A stretch of 64,000 nt of DNA from UMGS1649 sp045611765 (GTDB lineage: Bacteria > Bacillota > Clostridia > TANB77 > CAG-465). The stretch covers positions 208,162-272,161 of the forward strand of contig JAZKXT010000004.1 in NCBI GenBank assembly GCA_045611765.1, in the 5' to 3' direction. Position 1 is the stretch's first letter, and each line of letters opens with the position of its first letter. This document shows positions 51,767 to 60,750 of the stretch, one piece after another. The notes under the pieces were generated by a model. The model searched no databases. It was not told where the DNA came from and saw nothing but the letters and a program-made list of their open reading frames with translations. The position numbers and the translations under genes are program-made.

Positions 51767-51780
51767 CTTTTTATTTCTAA

Positions 51781-52635
51781 TTATTTTCTGTTTCCTGCAA
51801 TTATATTTGCCATTTTAGCATACTGCTCAATACTTACCTCTTCAGCCCTACAAGTTAATTTCAAACCAACTTGTTGTATCATATTTTCTATGTCCTGTTT
51901 AGACACATCTCTAAGTCCTGCTGTTTGAAGTGAGTTAGTAAGTTTCTTTCTTCTTGCTGCAAAAGCTTTCTTTACCAACTCTTTAAAAACTTCATCATCG
52001 TCTATGCCCAGCTCTTTTTCTTTACTTTCATTCGGAGTAATTTGTATAACTGCTGATGTAACATTAGGGGCTGGTACAAACGACGTATTGGGCACATTAA
52101 ACATTTTTTTCACATCGGCTACATAATTTGTATTTATTGTTAGTATGCCGTAATCCTTTGAATGTGGCTTAGCATTAATTCTATCTGCTACTTCTTTTTG
52201 TATCATTATTGTAATACTCTGTATATTCTTTCTATATTCCAACAATTTAAATATGATTGGAGATGTAATGTAATATGGAAGATTTGCAATTATCTTGACA
52301 TTCTTGTCTTTTAAATATTCTTCCATATCTACCTTTAATATATCCTTATTTACTATTTGTAATTTTTCACATTCACCAAATCTTTCATTTAAAATATTTA
52401 TCATATCTGTGTCTATTTCAAACGCTATTACTTTAGCGCCTTTTTCTAAGATATAATGAGTTAAATTTCCAAGTCCCGGCCCTATTTCTATTATTGTATC
52501 TTCATCGCTTACATTTGCACTATATACTATATTTTGCAAAATATTATCGTCTATTAAAAAATTTTGTCCAAACATTTTCTTTGCAAAAACACCATTAGTT
52601 CTCATTATTTTTTTTGTTACTTCTAATGTATTCAT
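51781..52635 (-). CDS. ksgA: 16S rRNA (adenine1518-N6/adenine1519-N6)-dimethyltransferase
   Basis: 284 residues. A Rossmann-type methyltransferase with the family start KKMFGQNFLIDDNIL, SAM motif IEIGPGLGNLT, ANLPYYITSPI as catalytic motif IV, and a C-terminal FAARRKKLTNSL region. It dimethylates two adenines in helix 45 of 16S rRNA. It lies downstream of the DUF348-G5 protein gene, echoing the yabE-rnmV-ksgA locus of Bacilli, but rnmV is absent. Confidence 0.96.
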   Translation of the reverse strand: MNTLEVTKKIMRTNGVFAKKMFGQNFLIDDNILQNIVYSANVSDEDTIIEIGPGLGNLTHYILEKGAKVIAFEIDTDMINILNERFGECEKLQIVNKDILKVDMEEYLKDKNVKIIANLPYYITSPIIFKLLEYRKNIQSITIMIQKEVADRINAKPHSKDYGILTINTNYVADVKKMFNVPNTSFVPAPNVTSAVIQITPNESKEKELGIDDDEVFKELVKKAFAARRKKLTNSLQTAGLRDVSKQDIENMIQQVGLKLTCRAEEVSIEQYAKMANIIAGNRK

Positions 52636-52655
52636 TCTCTCCCCTTCTTCAAAAA

Positions 52656-52680
52656 TATGAGTATCTAATAGATACTCATA
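52656..52680 (-). terminator. Hairpin between the G5-SLT gene and ksgA
   Basis: TATGAGTATCTA / TAGATACTCATA stem followed on the minus strand by TTTTTG. Confidence 0.65.
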
Positions 52681-52686
52681 CTTATT

Positions 52687-53763
52687 TTATAATCCACCTT
52701 TTGTTGCAATAGTATTTGCATATTTTAATACTTTTTTACCATAATGCCAAGAATATGCGTCATTTCCTTTCTTTAAGTATTTTCTATAGTTGCCTTCTCC
52801 CCAGTTATATGAGTTTAGCACGTGTAAATCTAGTTCTTCACCACTTGCTTCATCTTTCCATGATTTATAATATCTGCTTAGCCAATATGCACTAGCTTTA
52901 ATGTTTTGATATGGGTCTAATAAATCTGTTATTCCTAACTTTTTATTTAAATAAGATAAATTAGACTTATTTATTTGGCATATTCCATAATCTCCCGTTG
53001 AACTTTTAGCATTTGCTCTAAAGTTGCTTTCTGTTCTCATAAGTCCTAAAAATATTACATATGGTACACCATACTTTTTACACATGTTATATGCATACTT
53101 TTGTAAATCTTCAGATAAATTTATATTATATTTTACAAATCCGCTATCTACAGTTAAATCTGCCGCTGTTATTCTTGTTGCGTTTCCCCTAGATACAGTT
53201 GTAACCTTTGTTCCTACTTCTACTATCTTTTGTACAGGTTCTTTTGTTGTTACTTCACTTATTATTGTCTTTGCTATTTCTGTTTCTCCATCTAACTGTA
53301 CAGTATAAACCACTTGTTTTTCACCTTTAGTTCCTTTTTGTACAGTAGTAGTTGTTCCTCTATTTTTTTTTGCGTTGTTCTTTTTTACTGTTTCATAATC
53401 TATATATTGTATTTCTTCAATAAGCTTTTCTGTAACTCCCGTTTTTACTTCAGCCCTATATGCATCAAGGTCAAGAAGTGCCAACTCATCTTCAGAATAT
53501 ATTTTTATTTCCATATTATCTTTAAGTATTGTCTCTACATGCGGATACACAATTGCTTTTTCATCTATGTATATACCGTTTTGCATTAACATACCCTCTA
53601 TTGTATTAGACATAGTGTTTACTTGTATTTTTTCACCATAATAGTCTATGGTTATAGATTTAGATTGGAAATTTACTACAACCAAACCAACTGTAACGAA
53701 TACAACTATACATGTAACCATTACGGCTATCTTTCTTACCATGTAAATTGGATCTTCCTTCAA
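52687..53763 (-). CDS. DUF348-G5-SLT cell-wall protein
   Basis: 358 residues. Signal anchor (about residues 9-30), a DUF348 ubiquitin-like repeat (ITIDYYGEKIQVNTMSNTIEGML, then ALLDLDAYRAEVK), a G5 domain (about 115-192, ending VEVGTKVT) and a C-terminal lytic transglycosylase-like SLT domain (LGLMRTESNFRANAKSSTGDYGICQIN with the catalytic Glu). In Bacillus YabE and the Rpf-like proteins at this locus the C-terminal domain is usually a 3D domain; here it is SLT. The start is TTG 53763 with GGAGG seven bases upstream. Confidence 0.88.
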   Translation of the reverse strand: MKEDPIYMVRKIAVMVTCIVVFVTVGLVVVNFQSKSITIDYYGEKIQVNTMSNTIEGMLMQNGIYIDEKAIVYPHVETILKDNMEIKIYSEDELALLDLDAYRAEVKTGVTEKLIEEIQYIDYETVKKNNAKKNRGTTTTVQKGTKGEKQVVYTVQLDGETEIAKTIISEVTTKEPVQKIVEVGTKVTTVSRGNATRITAADLTVDSGFVKYNINLSEDLQKYAYNMCKKYGVPYVIFLGLMRTESNFRANAKSSTGDYGICQINKSNLSYLNKKLGITDLLDPYQNIKASAYWLSRYYKSWKDEASGEELDLHVLNSYNWGEGNYRKYLKKGNDAYSWHYGKKVLKYANTIATKGGL

Positions 53764-53976
53764 AAAAATTCCTCCTTCCGATTTAATCGGACGATATCAT
53801 TATATCATTTTTATATACCAATGTCAAATTGAAAATTTATAACTAATAATTTTATTAATATTTAAATGTCTCTACACTACACTATGGGATTTATGGTATT
53901 GAGTTTCCTTTTTATTACATATATATTAAATTTTTATAATATTATGTACAAGTACAAATAATAATACAAAATTTCA

Positions 53977-54005
53977 TTGCAAATTCAAGGCGTAAATGTT
54001 ACAAT
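53977..54005 (+). promoter_or_regulatory. Sigma-A promoter of lemA-htpX-dut
   Basis: TTGCAA (53977-53982), 17-base spacer, TACAAT (54000-54005). Confidence 0.75.
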
Positions 54006-54028
54006 ACAAGTATTAGGAGGTATGTTTT

Positions 54029-54595
54029 ATGACAATTTTTTGGATTATTTTAATAGTGGTAGTTGTTTTAATACTATTTGTAGTTGGAGTGTACAATTCA
54101 TTAGTTTCACTTAAACTAAGAACTGAAAACGCTTGGGCTCAAATAGACACACAACTTAAAAGAAGATTTGATTTAATACCAAACTTAGTAGAAACAGTTA
54201 AAGGATATGCTAAACACGAATCTGAAACTTTAGAAAAAGTTATTGAGGCGAGAAATCAATATGTTGCCGCTAACGGTTCTGTTGAAGGAACAGCTAAAGC
54301 TGAAGGAATGCTTGAAGGTGCTATGAAAAGGCTATTTGCTTTGGCAGAAAGTTATCCTGATCTTAAAGCGAACCAAAATTTTGCAGCTCTACAAGTAGAA
54401 TTAACAGGAACAGAAGACAAAATTGCTTATGCAAGACAGTTCTATAATGATACCGTTCAAATGTATAATGAAAAACTTATGGTTTTCCCTAATAACATAG
54501 TTGTATCTATGTTTGGTGCTGGCAAGTTTGCTCCAAAATCTTTCTTTGAAGTAGCAGACGACGCTCAAAGAGAAACTGTAAAAGTTTCTTTCTAG
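54029..54595 (+). CDS. lemA: LemA-family protein
   Basis: 188 residues. A short outside start, one transmembrane helix (about residues 4-24), then the helical LemA domain (SLKLRTENAWAQIDTQLKRRFDLIPNLVETVKGYAKHE). The function is unclear. The pairing with htpX directly downstream (10-bp gap) is conserved in bacteria and suggests a membrane quality-control role. Confidence 0.93.
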   Translation: MTIFWIILIVVVVLILFVVGVYNSLVSLKLRTENAWAQIDTQLKRRFDLIPNLVETVKGYAKHESETLEKVIEARNQYVAANGSVEGTAKAEGMLEGAMKRLFALAESYPDLKANQNFAALQVELTGTEDKIAYARQFYNDTVQMYNEKLMVFPNNIVVSMFGAGKFAPKSFFEVADDAQRETVKVSF

Positions 54596-54605
54596 AGGTG
54601 AAAAA

Positions 54606-55484
54606 ATGATACTACAAAGTGTTAGAAAAAACAAAATATCTTCATTCTTTATAGTATCACTGTTTATTATTGTTATTATGGTGGGTGTATACTGTGTATG
54701 TATATACAACGATTTGGGGACAATGTCCATTCCAATTGCGCTTGTATTCTCTATACTTCCTGCCATAATTTCGTATTATAACTGTGATAAAATGGTGCTT
54801 GGACTTAATGGTGCAAGACCAGCCACAAGAGAACAAGATTTACAATTAAGTGTTATATTAGAAAACTTGTGTATTGCTTCAGGCCTTCCAAAGCCAAAGT
54901 TATACGTTATTGAAGATGGTAGTCCAAACGCATTTGCAACTGGTAGAAATCCGGAAAATGCTATTATTTGTGTAACAACTGGCCTTCTAGAAAAATTAAA
55001 TAAATATGAATTAGAGGGAGTTGTTGCCCACGAACTATCTCATATAAAAAACTATGATATATTACTATCTACTGTCGTTTCAGTATTTGTTGGATTCGTT
55101 GTAATACTTTCAGACTTCTTTACAAGGATAGCATTCAGGAGAAGAAGTAGCAACAGAGATGATAATGGTAGTAATGCTATAGTTGCAATAATAGCCATAC
55201 TATTTTTAATACTTTCTCCAATATTTGCAACATTAATGCAACTTGCAATATCTAGGAAAAGAGAGTATTTGGCTGACGCTTCAGCTGTGGAAATAACAAG
55301 AAATCCAGACGGATTAATATCTGCCCTGCAAAAAATTTCTGATGACCCAGATATTTTAGAAGCAGCTAATAAATCTACTGCCCACATGTACATTTCTAAT
55401 CCATTAAAGGAGAAGAAATCCGACTTATGGTCTACGCACCCAGCAACAGAAAAAAGAATAGAAGCGTTAAGAAATATAAATTAG
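54606..55484 (+). CDS. htpX: M48 family membrane protease HtpX
   Basis: 292 residues with four hydrophobic segments. The zinc site is VVAHELSHIKNYD (HExxH) with the downstream Glu in KREYLADASAVE. The conserved NAFATGRNP stretch is present. HtpX removes misfolded membrane proteins, overlapping with FtsH (also encoded in this window). Confidence 0.95.
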   Translation: MILQSVRKNKISSFFIVSLFIIVIMVGVYCVCIYNDLGTMSIPIALVFSILPAIISYYNCDKMVLGLNGARPATREQDLQLSVILENLCIASGLPKPKLYVIEDGSPNAFATGRNPENAIICVTTGLLEKLNKYELEGVVAHELSHIKNYDILLSTVVSVFVGFVVILSDFFTRIAFRRRSSNRDDNGSNAIVAIIAILFLILSPIFATLMQLAISRKREYLADASAVEITRNPDGLISALQKISDDPDILEAANKSTAHMYISNPLKEKKSDLWSTHPATEKRIEALRNIN

Positions 55485-55516
55485 TAAATTCAAAATAAGG
55501 AAAAGAGGAAATATAT

Positions 55517-55978
55517 ATGGAAAGAAAAAGGGGATTTGAAATAGCAAAAGGTTTTGAAAACCACGATATAACACTGCCTGTAAGAAAAACAAAATGTTCT
55601 GCAGGATATGATGTGTGTGCTGCTGAAGACTGCACTATACCACCTTTTACATTTGGTTCAAAACCAACTTTAGTTAAAACTGGTATTAAAGCATATATGC
55701 AAGATGATGAATATTTAATGCTTTGCAATAGAAGTTCCAATCCATTCAAAAAAGGACTAGTTCTTGCTAATAGCGTTGGTATTATAGATGCAGACTTTTA
55801 TGGCAATCCAGATAATGATGGTGCATTTTCGTATGCTTTCTATAACTACTTTACAGAACCATTAGAAATAAAAAAAGGGGATGTTGTAGGACAAGCAATA
55901 TTTATGAAGTATATGACTGTGGATAACGATAACGCTGAAGGCAAAAGACTTGGCGGATTCGGAAGCACATCCAAATAA
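55517..55978 (+). CDS. dut: dUTP diphosphatase-like protein
   Basis: 153 residues. Trimeric dUTPase motifs: motif 1 SAGYDVCAAED, motif 2 RSSNPFKKG, motif 3 SVGIIDADFYGNPDNDG, motif 4 KGDVVGQAIFMKY and a C-terminal LGGFGSTSK P-loop-like motif 5. It lowers dUTP and supplies dUMP. It is transcribed with lemA-htpX. Confidence 0.93.
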   Translation: MERKRGFEIAKGFENHDITLPVRKTKCSAGYDVCAAEDCTIPPFTFGSKPTLVKTGIKAYMQDDEYLMLCNRSSNPFKKGLVLANSVGIIDADFYGNPDNDGAFSYAFYNYFTEPLEIKKGDVVGQAIFMKYMTVDNDNAEGKRLGGFGSTSK

Positions 55979-55998
55979 CTAAAAGGCGGAGTATAACA

Positions 55999-56223
55999 AT
56001 AAACTCAACTAATATTAATACGCTTAGCAGCTTACATGCTAGGATTGACGTGCCTACAGATTATGCCTATATTCATACTATTATATTTAATATATTGCTT
56101 ATAATTATTGTGGCTACATTCTTATATAGACTCAAAACACAAATGTCAAAAACAGAATTTAAAAAATATATTATATCTGCAATGGTATTTCTTGCTATAA
56201 ATATTATCATTAAACTTTTTTAA
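55999..56223 (+). CDS. Small membrane protein, apparent AUA start
   Basis: A 74-codon frame encoding a polar start, a hydrophobic helix (HTIIFNILLIIIVATFLY), a basic loop and a second helix (YIISAMVFLAINIIIKLF). No ATG, GTG or TTG lies near the ribosome site AGGCGGAG; the codon seven bases after it is ATA (55999-56001). The stop overlaps the next ATG (TAATG). Either a non-standard start, a mutated start codon, or not a gene. It continues the dut transcript. Confidence 0.45.
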   Translation: MNSTNINTLSSLHARIDVPTDYAYIHTIIFNILLIIIVATFLYRLKTQMSKTEFKKYIISAMVFLAINIIIKLF

Positions 56224-56489
56224 TGATGACTGATACGAGCTTTGATTTTATTGCATCACCAACTACGCCTAACGACTTTGAAATAACAATATTATTAATT
56301 TCGTTTTGTATTAGTATAGCTGTAAAACCTAATATTATTAGATTGATTTTAAGCTCATTGCCTATTTGTTTTGCATTTATGCTTTGTATATCTGGTGGTG
56401 TATTTATAGCTGATTCTATAATCATTTTAATAAAAACTCAATTATTGTTATTACCAGTTTATTATTACTACAAAAGCACTTCAACTTAA
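56223..56489 (+). CDS. Small membrane protein coupled to the preceding frame
   Basis: 88 residues with two or three hydrophobic helices (ITILLISFCISIAV, ILSSLPICFAFMLCISGGVFIA, IIILIKTQLLLLPVYYYY). It has no SD of its own; the TAATG overlap suggests coupled translation. The terminator stem covers its last codons. The two-gene layout is holin-like in form only. Confidence 0.45.
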   Translation: MMTDTSFDFIASPTTPNDFEITILLISFCISIAVKPNIIRLILSSLPICFAFMLCISGGVFIADSIIILIKTQLLLLPVYYYYKSTST

Positions 56490-56505
56490 TGTTGAAGTGC
56501 TTTTT
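56473..56505 (+). terminator. Terminator of the lemA-htpX-dut transcript
   Basis: AAAAGCACTTCAAC / GTTGAAGTGCTTTT stem, 14 bp, with T-run. It can also serve the convergent nrd operon. Confidence 0.82.
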
Positions 56506-56506
56506 C

Positions 56507-56689
56507 TTAATCCTCAATTGGAATAAATAACTTACAGCAGCATTGACCTTCAGATATGAATTTGTCACAAGGACAAAGTGTTGTTTCGTCTGAATTTATT
56601 CTACAAGGACAGTGTCCATCTTTTTTTAATGTTCCTGTAATTATTTTATCTACATATTCTCTATCTGGATTTAATCTATAACCTTTCAT
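56507..56689 (-). CDS. Ferredoxin-thioredoxin reductase catalytic-subunit-like protein
   Basis: 60 residues. The cysteine pattern CPC-x9-CPC-x8-CCC followed by KLF matches the FTR catalytic chain, whose [4Fe-4S] cluster sits next to a redox disulfide and moves electrons from ferredoxin to a thioredoxin or glutaredoxin. It is the last gene of nrdD-grx-nrdG-ftr. Known precedent: in Methanosarcina a ferredoxin disulfide reductase of this family feeds a class III RNR through a glutaredoxin-like protein. That this one does the same is inference from gene order. Confidence 0.82.
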   Translation of the reverse strand: MKGYRLNPDREYVDKIITGTLKKDGHCPCRINSDETTLCPCDKFISEGQCCCKLFIPIED

Positions 56690-56704
56690 ATAACCTCTAC
56701 CTCT

Positions 56705-57373
56705 TTATTTTGTTTTTAATACTGTTGGAATTATTTCATTGCATTTTCTTGTAAATTCTCTAATTGTAGTTTCCGGATAAGAAGGTATGTCTTCTGCCCC
56801 ATTTACTGGATAAAACTGTTGCAAATGATATTTCTTAGCGCCGATTTCTTTTAAATAATTAGCAATACTTATTACATCTTGTTCATTAACATCCCTTGGA
56901 AATAACGTTGTTCTGAATTCGTAATTCTTTCCACTTTTTGCAACATATTCAATTGTTTTCTTCACATTATCCACATTTGTTTTCGTTCCAGCTACTATAT
57001 CATATTTATTGAAACTTGTTTTTATATCTATACCCAAATAATCTATTTTATCTATATTATTTATAATTTTATCTGGGTTAGAACCATTGGTATGAACTCC
57101 TACTATAAATCCATGTTTATTTAGTGTGTCTAAAATATACTCAAAATCTTTATCTACAGTAGGCTCACCACCAGATAATATAACGTGATTTACAAAATCT
57201 TGTCTTTCCAACAATTTTGGTAGTATGACTTTATCGAAAACTTTATCTTCTGCTTGCTTTAACGTTTTATTATAGCAGTAATCACAATTAAAATTACACG
57301 CTCCTGTAAACAAAACTGTAGCAGTTTGTCCTGGATAATCTATCATACTTGCCCATATTACGTGCTTTATCAT
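56705..57373 (-). CDS. nrdG: Anaerobic ribonucleotide reductase activating protein
   Basis: 222 residues. A radical SAM enzyme with CNFNCDYC (CxxxCxxC) and SGGEPTVD. It makes the glycyl radical on NrdD using S-adenosylmethionine and a reduced 4Fe-4S cluster. It is somewhat longer than E. coli NrdG and overlaps the glutaredoxin gene by 4 bp. Confidence 0.9.
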   Translation of the reverse strand: MIKHVIWASMIDYPGQTATVLFTGACNFNCDYCYNKTLKQAEDKVFDKVILPKLLERQDFVNHVILSGGEPTVDKDFEYILDTLNKHGFIVGVHTNGSNPDKIINNIDKIDYLGIDIKTSFNKYDIVAGTKTNVDNVKKTIEYVAKSGKNYEFRTTLFPRDVNEQDVISIANYLKEIGAKKYHLQQFYPVNGAEDIPSYPETTIREFTRKCNEIIPTVLKTK

Positions 57374-57597
57374 AATAGACTTTCTATTCTAGATTTCATA
57401 TCCATTACTTCACCCGCAATGATATTGTCGTTCATTGTAAGTGCTGGTGTTGTTTCTAAATCATTCATTATCATAAAAGCACGCGCTTTAGTATCATTGT
57501 TTACATCTACTTCATCGTAGCTTATTCCTTTTTCTTTTAAGAACTCCTTTAGTTCTTCACAGTTCGGGCAATTTTCTTGTGTGTATAACTTAAACAT
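57370..57597 (-). CDS. Glutaredoxin/NrdH-like redoxin
   Basis: 75 residues with the active site CPNC in a thioredoxin fold (YTQENCPNCEELKEFL), cis-Pro in TTPAL, and a short length typical of NrdH or glutaredoxin-like proteins. Placed between nrdD and nrdG, it is the likely direct reductant of NrdD. Confidence 0.88.
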   Translation of the reverse strand: MFKLYTQENCPNCEELKEFLKEKGISYDEVDVNNDTKARAFMIMNDLETTPALTMNDNIIAGEVMDMKSRIESLL

Positions 57598-57609
57598 AAT
57601 AACCTCCTA

Positions 57610-59760
57610 CTACTTTATTTCTTCTCTTTTTCTATCCGCAAATTCTGCTCTTTTTCCCGAGTTAAATTTATCTAAGAATACATAGTAACCTGTAATTCTT
57701 GTAAGTCCTCTTACATTTTCGCTACCACACGAAGGGCAATTATCATGAATACCATTAGTTTTCTTTCTACAATCTTTACAATATGTGTATTCCGGAGATA
57801 ATACCCATTGTACACACTTTGTTTTATACCAAGTATCTTCTAGAAGCTTGTATATTGCCTTAGGGTCTGGGTTGTATTCTCCACCCCAAATATGTATCAT
57901 ACTCCCCGCTTCTACTAATGTATGGAACTTAGATTGTTTTTGAAGTCTTGTAATATAATCCACATCACTATCTGTTGCAAAGTGTATAGAGTTTGTATAG
58001 TATACGCCAAATTCATTTTCTTTATGGAAAGCTCTATCTCCATAACGCTTAATATCTAGTTTGGCAAATCTGCCTGCTGTACTCTCAGCTGGAGTTTCTT
58101 CTAGTTTTAAATGGATGTTATATTTTTTCTCCATTTCTTTAGTCAGCTTATTCATGAAAGAAATTATTTCTAATCCTTTTAAGTATGCCTCATCAGATTC
58201 ATGCAACTCTTGTCCCATCATGTTATATATTAGCTCATTAAGTCCCACAATACCAACTAACCAAGAAATTTGGTCTACTCTTATATATGGTTTTCCGTCC
58301 ATTCCATTGAAATAGAATTTAAGTGGTGTTCCTTCTCTATTTGCAACTCTTACTAAATACTCTCTACGTATTATGTGAGCACGACAGGCAAGGTCCATTC
58401 TATCTTCTATTTCTTTGTAAATAGAAGCTTCATCAGTACCTACTTTTAAAGGTATGTTTGGTAGGTTTATTGAAACGTTTTGTCCACCAACGAATCTTAA
58501 TTCTTCAGGTGTTTTTATAAGCTCCATATCCTTTTCTGTAAAGTCTATTTTTAATCTACAGCATTGAGATACAGAACAAGCATTTCTATCGAAAATGAAA
58601 TATGGACATCCGCTCTTACTTGAAGCAACACACGCTTTCATAAGTAATGCTTTTGTATCTGGATCTGTAAAGCTTTCTTCGTTTATATGGAAGTTAATCT
58701 TAGGGAAAGCAAATGGCATTCCATCGGCATCGCCTTCTTCTACAACGTCAAGAAGCGCTTTAGCAAACAATTTAGATTCTTTAGCAAAATCTTTATATGT
58801 AAGTATTTTATATCCATTTTCTTCAGCAAATTGTTTAGCTTCTTCCCTTGTATCAAAATAATATCTATCTTCTAGATAATCTTGAACAACAAATTTACCT
58901 CTTTCAACCATTGCATATACATCTTTGTAGTGGTTCGGTATGTTAGCATATACGTTAAAGTCTGTAAATGAAACTTGTCCACCTCTCGCGCCCGCAAGTT
59001 GAGATAAATCAAACACAAGTGTTTGAGCTAATTGTTTTATCTCTTTATATGGTTTATTTTCTAGAAGTGGTGCAAAAAATACGTTTACTGCTTCCCAACC
59101 TATTGCTCCCGCAAATTGTCCAGATAAGAATTGTGTAATCGAACATATATGACGAGCAAGTACGTATGCACTATTTGCTGGTTTAGATGCATTAGGTATT
59201 GCTGGTATATTTCTAAGTCCATTCTTCTTAACATACTCTGGTGAGTGACCAGAACAATAGAATCTATCTATCATGCCAAGGTCATGTATATGAATATCTC
59301 CTGCCAAATGTGCTTTCGAAATGTCTGGATCAAATACTTCTTTTAAAGCATATTCTTTTAATATTCTTTCAGCCAGTGTTAAATTTACACTTTCTGGGCT
59401 ATGAGTTGTATTTCCGTTCTCTTTATTAGGATGTTCGATTATTTGTGTCACATCATAAAATGGAATAGTTACATCTGAATTAGATTTAAGTTCTTTATCT
59501 AATCCCTTTTCTAATAACACCATATTAACCATTGACCTTACAAATGATGTTGTTACAACTTCTAATTTTGATGCTGCTAATTTTTCTTCAACAGCATTTG
59601 CTACGTCTTGTGCTACTGTCTCACTACAACCAGCTTCTTTTACTAAAGCCTTTGCAATTCTTGATTTATCAAACTCTTGTCTTTCTAAACTATTTGTAGA
59701 ATCTACCATCAATGCAAAATCTGTTGCATCTACTTTTTTTGTTTTCTTAATAACTTTCAT
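57610..59760 (-). CDS. nrdD: Anaerobic (class III) ribonucleoside-triphosphate reductase
   Basis: 716 residues. A short ATP-cone-like N-terminus, the 10-stranded barrel core with HIHDLGMIDRFYCSGH and active-site Cys regions (CVASSKSGCPYF, CSVSQCCR), a C-terminal zinc ribbon (CKDC...CPSCG) and the glycyl-radical loop RITGYYVFLDKFNSGKRAEF. It makes dNTPs from NTPs without oxygen. The accompanying glutaredoxin and FTR-like genes suggest a redoxin-dependent subclass, not the formate-dependent E. coli type. Confidence 0.95.
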   Translation of the reverse strand: MKVIKKTKKVDATDFALMVDSTNSLERQEFDKSRIAKALVKEAGCSETVAQDVANAVEEKLAASKLEVVTTSFVRSMVNMVLLEKGLDKELKSNSDVTIPFYDVTQIIEHPNKENGNTTHSPESVNLTLAERILKEYALKEVFDPDISKAHLAGDIHIHDLGMIDRFYCSGHSPEYVKKNGLRNIPAIPNASKPANSAYVLARHICSITQFLSGQFAGAIGWEAVNVFFAPLLENKPYKEIKQLAQTLVFDLSQLAGARGGQVSFTDFNVYANIPNHYKDVYAMVERGKFVVQDYLEDRYYFDTREEAKQFAEENGYKILTYKDFAKESKLFAKALLDVVEEGDADGMPFAFPKINFHINEESFTDPDTKALLMKACVASSKSGCPYFIFDRNACSVSQCCRLKIDFTEKDMELIKTPEELRFVGGQNVSINLPNIPLKVGTDEASIYKEIEDRMDLACRAHIIRREYLVRVANREGTPLKFYFNGMDGKPYIRVDQISWLVGIVGLNELIYNMMGQELHESDEAYLKGLEIISFMNKLTKEMEKKYNIHLKLEETPAESTAGRFAKLDIKRYGDRAFHKENEFGVYYTNSIHFATDSDVDYITRLQKQSKFHTLVEAGSMIHIWGGEYNPDPKAIYKLLEDTWYKTKCVQWVLSPEYTYCKDCRKKTNGIHDNCPSCGSENVRGLTRITGYYVFLDKFNSGKRAEFADRKREEIK

Positions 59761-59859
59761 AATACATCCTCCTCCATCATCTCTTATTTTCTTATCTTTT
59801 GTAATGAAAATGCATTACCTATACGTATGTATATATCCCGCATCTATAAATTTACACAG

Positions 59860-59888
59860 ATTATATATTACTTCTTTTAAATTCTCAA
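59860..59888 (-). promoter_or_regulatory. Promoter of the nrd operon
   Basis: Minus strand: TTGAGA (59883-59888), 17-base spacer, TATAAT (59860-59865). The leader of about 95 bases holds a GTAATG / CATTAC hairpin. I see no clear NrdR box. The rest of the 59761-60031 gap shows nothing else. Confidence 0.65.
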
Positions 59889-60031
59889 TACTACAAAATT
59901 TTACAAAAACCTACAAAGTATTCGCCCTGTTGGGTTTAAACCTATAATAATAATCACCTTACATTTTAGTGGCAAATATATTGCATATAAATGTAAACAT
60001 TTTATGTTTTCCGTCAATATATATATAAAGC

Positions 60032-60065
60032 AAAACACATCAAATATAATCTATTTGATGTGTTT
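60032..60065 (-). terminator. Terminator of the sugar transferase-dedA transcript
   Basis: AAACACATCAAATA / TATTTGATGTGTTT stem. Confidence 0.78.
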
Positions 60066-60104
60066 AATGTTATTAATATTTTTTATTCTCTAACTATATT
60101 GTTT

Positions 60105-60725
60105 TTACTTTTCTTCTTTATTTTCTTTTTTAGTAAAATGCCATACTAGAAAAACTATTACCGCTACTATTAAAACTATTAATATAACATCTGAAAATTT
60201 ATCTATAACATGAGATATTCTCTCCCAAGAATTTCCAGCTATATTTCCTAATATAACTAGCAACGTGTTCCATACAGCAGAACCTAGCGTTGTTAACAGT
60301 ATAAACGGCATAAACGGCATTTTAGACATGCCTGCTGGTACAGATATTAAACTTCTAACAATTGGTATGCATCTGCAAAAAAGTACTGTCCATTTACCTT
60401 TCTTTTCAAACCAGCTATTGGCTTTTTCTACGTCATCACGTTTAAATCTAAGTATCTTTCCTACTTTACCATCTAACCATTTTTCAATAACATCTTTATT
60501 TATTAAGCGTCCTACTAAATAAAGTATAATTGCTCCCAATACAGAACCTAATGTTGCCACTAAAATTACACCCAACACAGACATTTCTGACTGCGTAGTC
60601 ATAAAACCACCAAATGTTAATATTACTTCAGAGGGTATTGGTGGAAACACGTTCTCTACAAGTATTAGTAGACATATGCCTATATATCCAAACTGATTCA
60701 TTATTCCAATAATTATCTCTTGCAT
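60105..60725 (-). CDS. DedA/SNARE-associated family membrane protein
   Basis: 206 residues from ATG 60725 (AAGGAG eight bases upstream). Five or so hydrophobic segments, the GLVENVFPPIPSE-type start of the domain (LVENVFPPIPSEVIL), and the CRCIPIVRSLISVPAG motif. DedA proteins recycle polyprenyl-phosphate or phospholipids across the membrane. Placement after a polyprenyl-phosphate sugar transferase fits a lipid-carrier recycling role. Confidence 0.9.
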   Translation of the reverse strand: MQEIIIGIMNQFGYIGICLLILVENVFPPIPSEVILTFGGFMTTQSEMSVLGVILVATLGSVLGAIILYLVGRLINKDVIEKWLDGKVGKILRFKRDDVEKANSWFEKKGKWTVLFCRCIPIVRSLISVPAGMSKMPFMPFILLTTLGSAVWNTLLVILGNIAGNSWERISHVIDKFSDVILIVLIVAVIVFLVWHFTKKENKEEK

Positions 60726-60750
60726 TTTTATCTCCTTAAGTATATATATA

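Noticed and set aside
56210..56425. A 71-codon minus-strand frame opposite the second small membrane gene
   Set aside because: The plus-strand frame is coupled to the preceding frame and ends at a terminator; the minus-strand frame has no promoter or SD.
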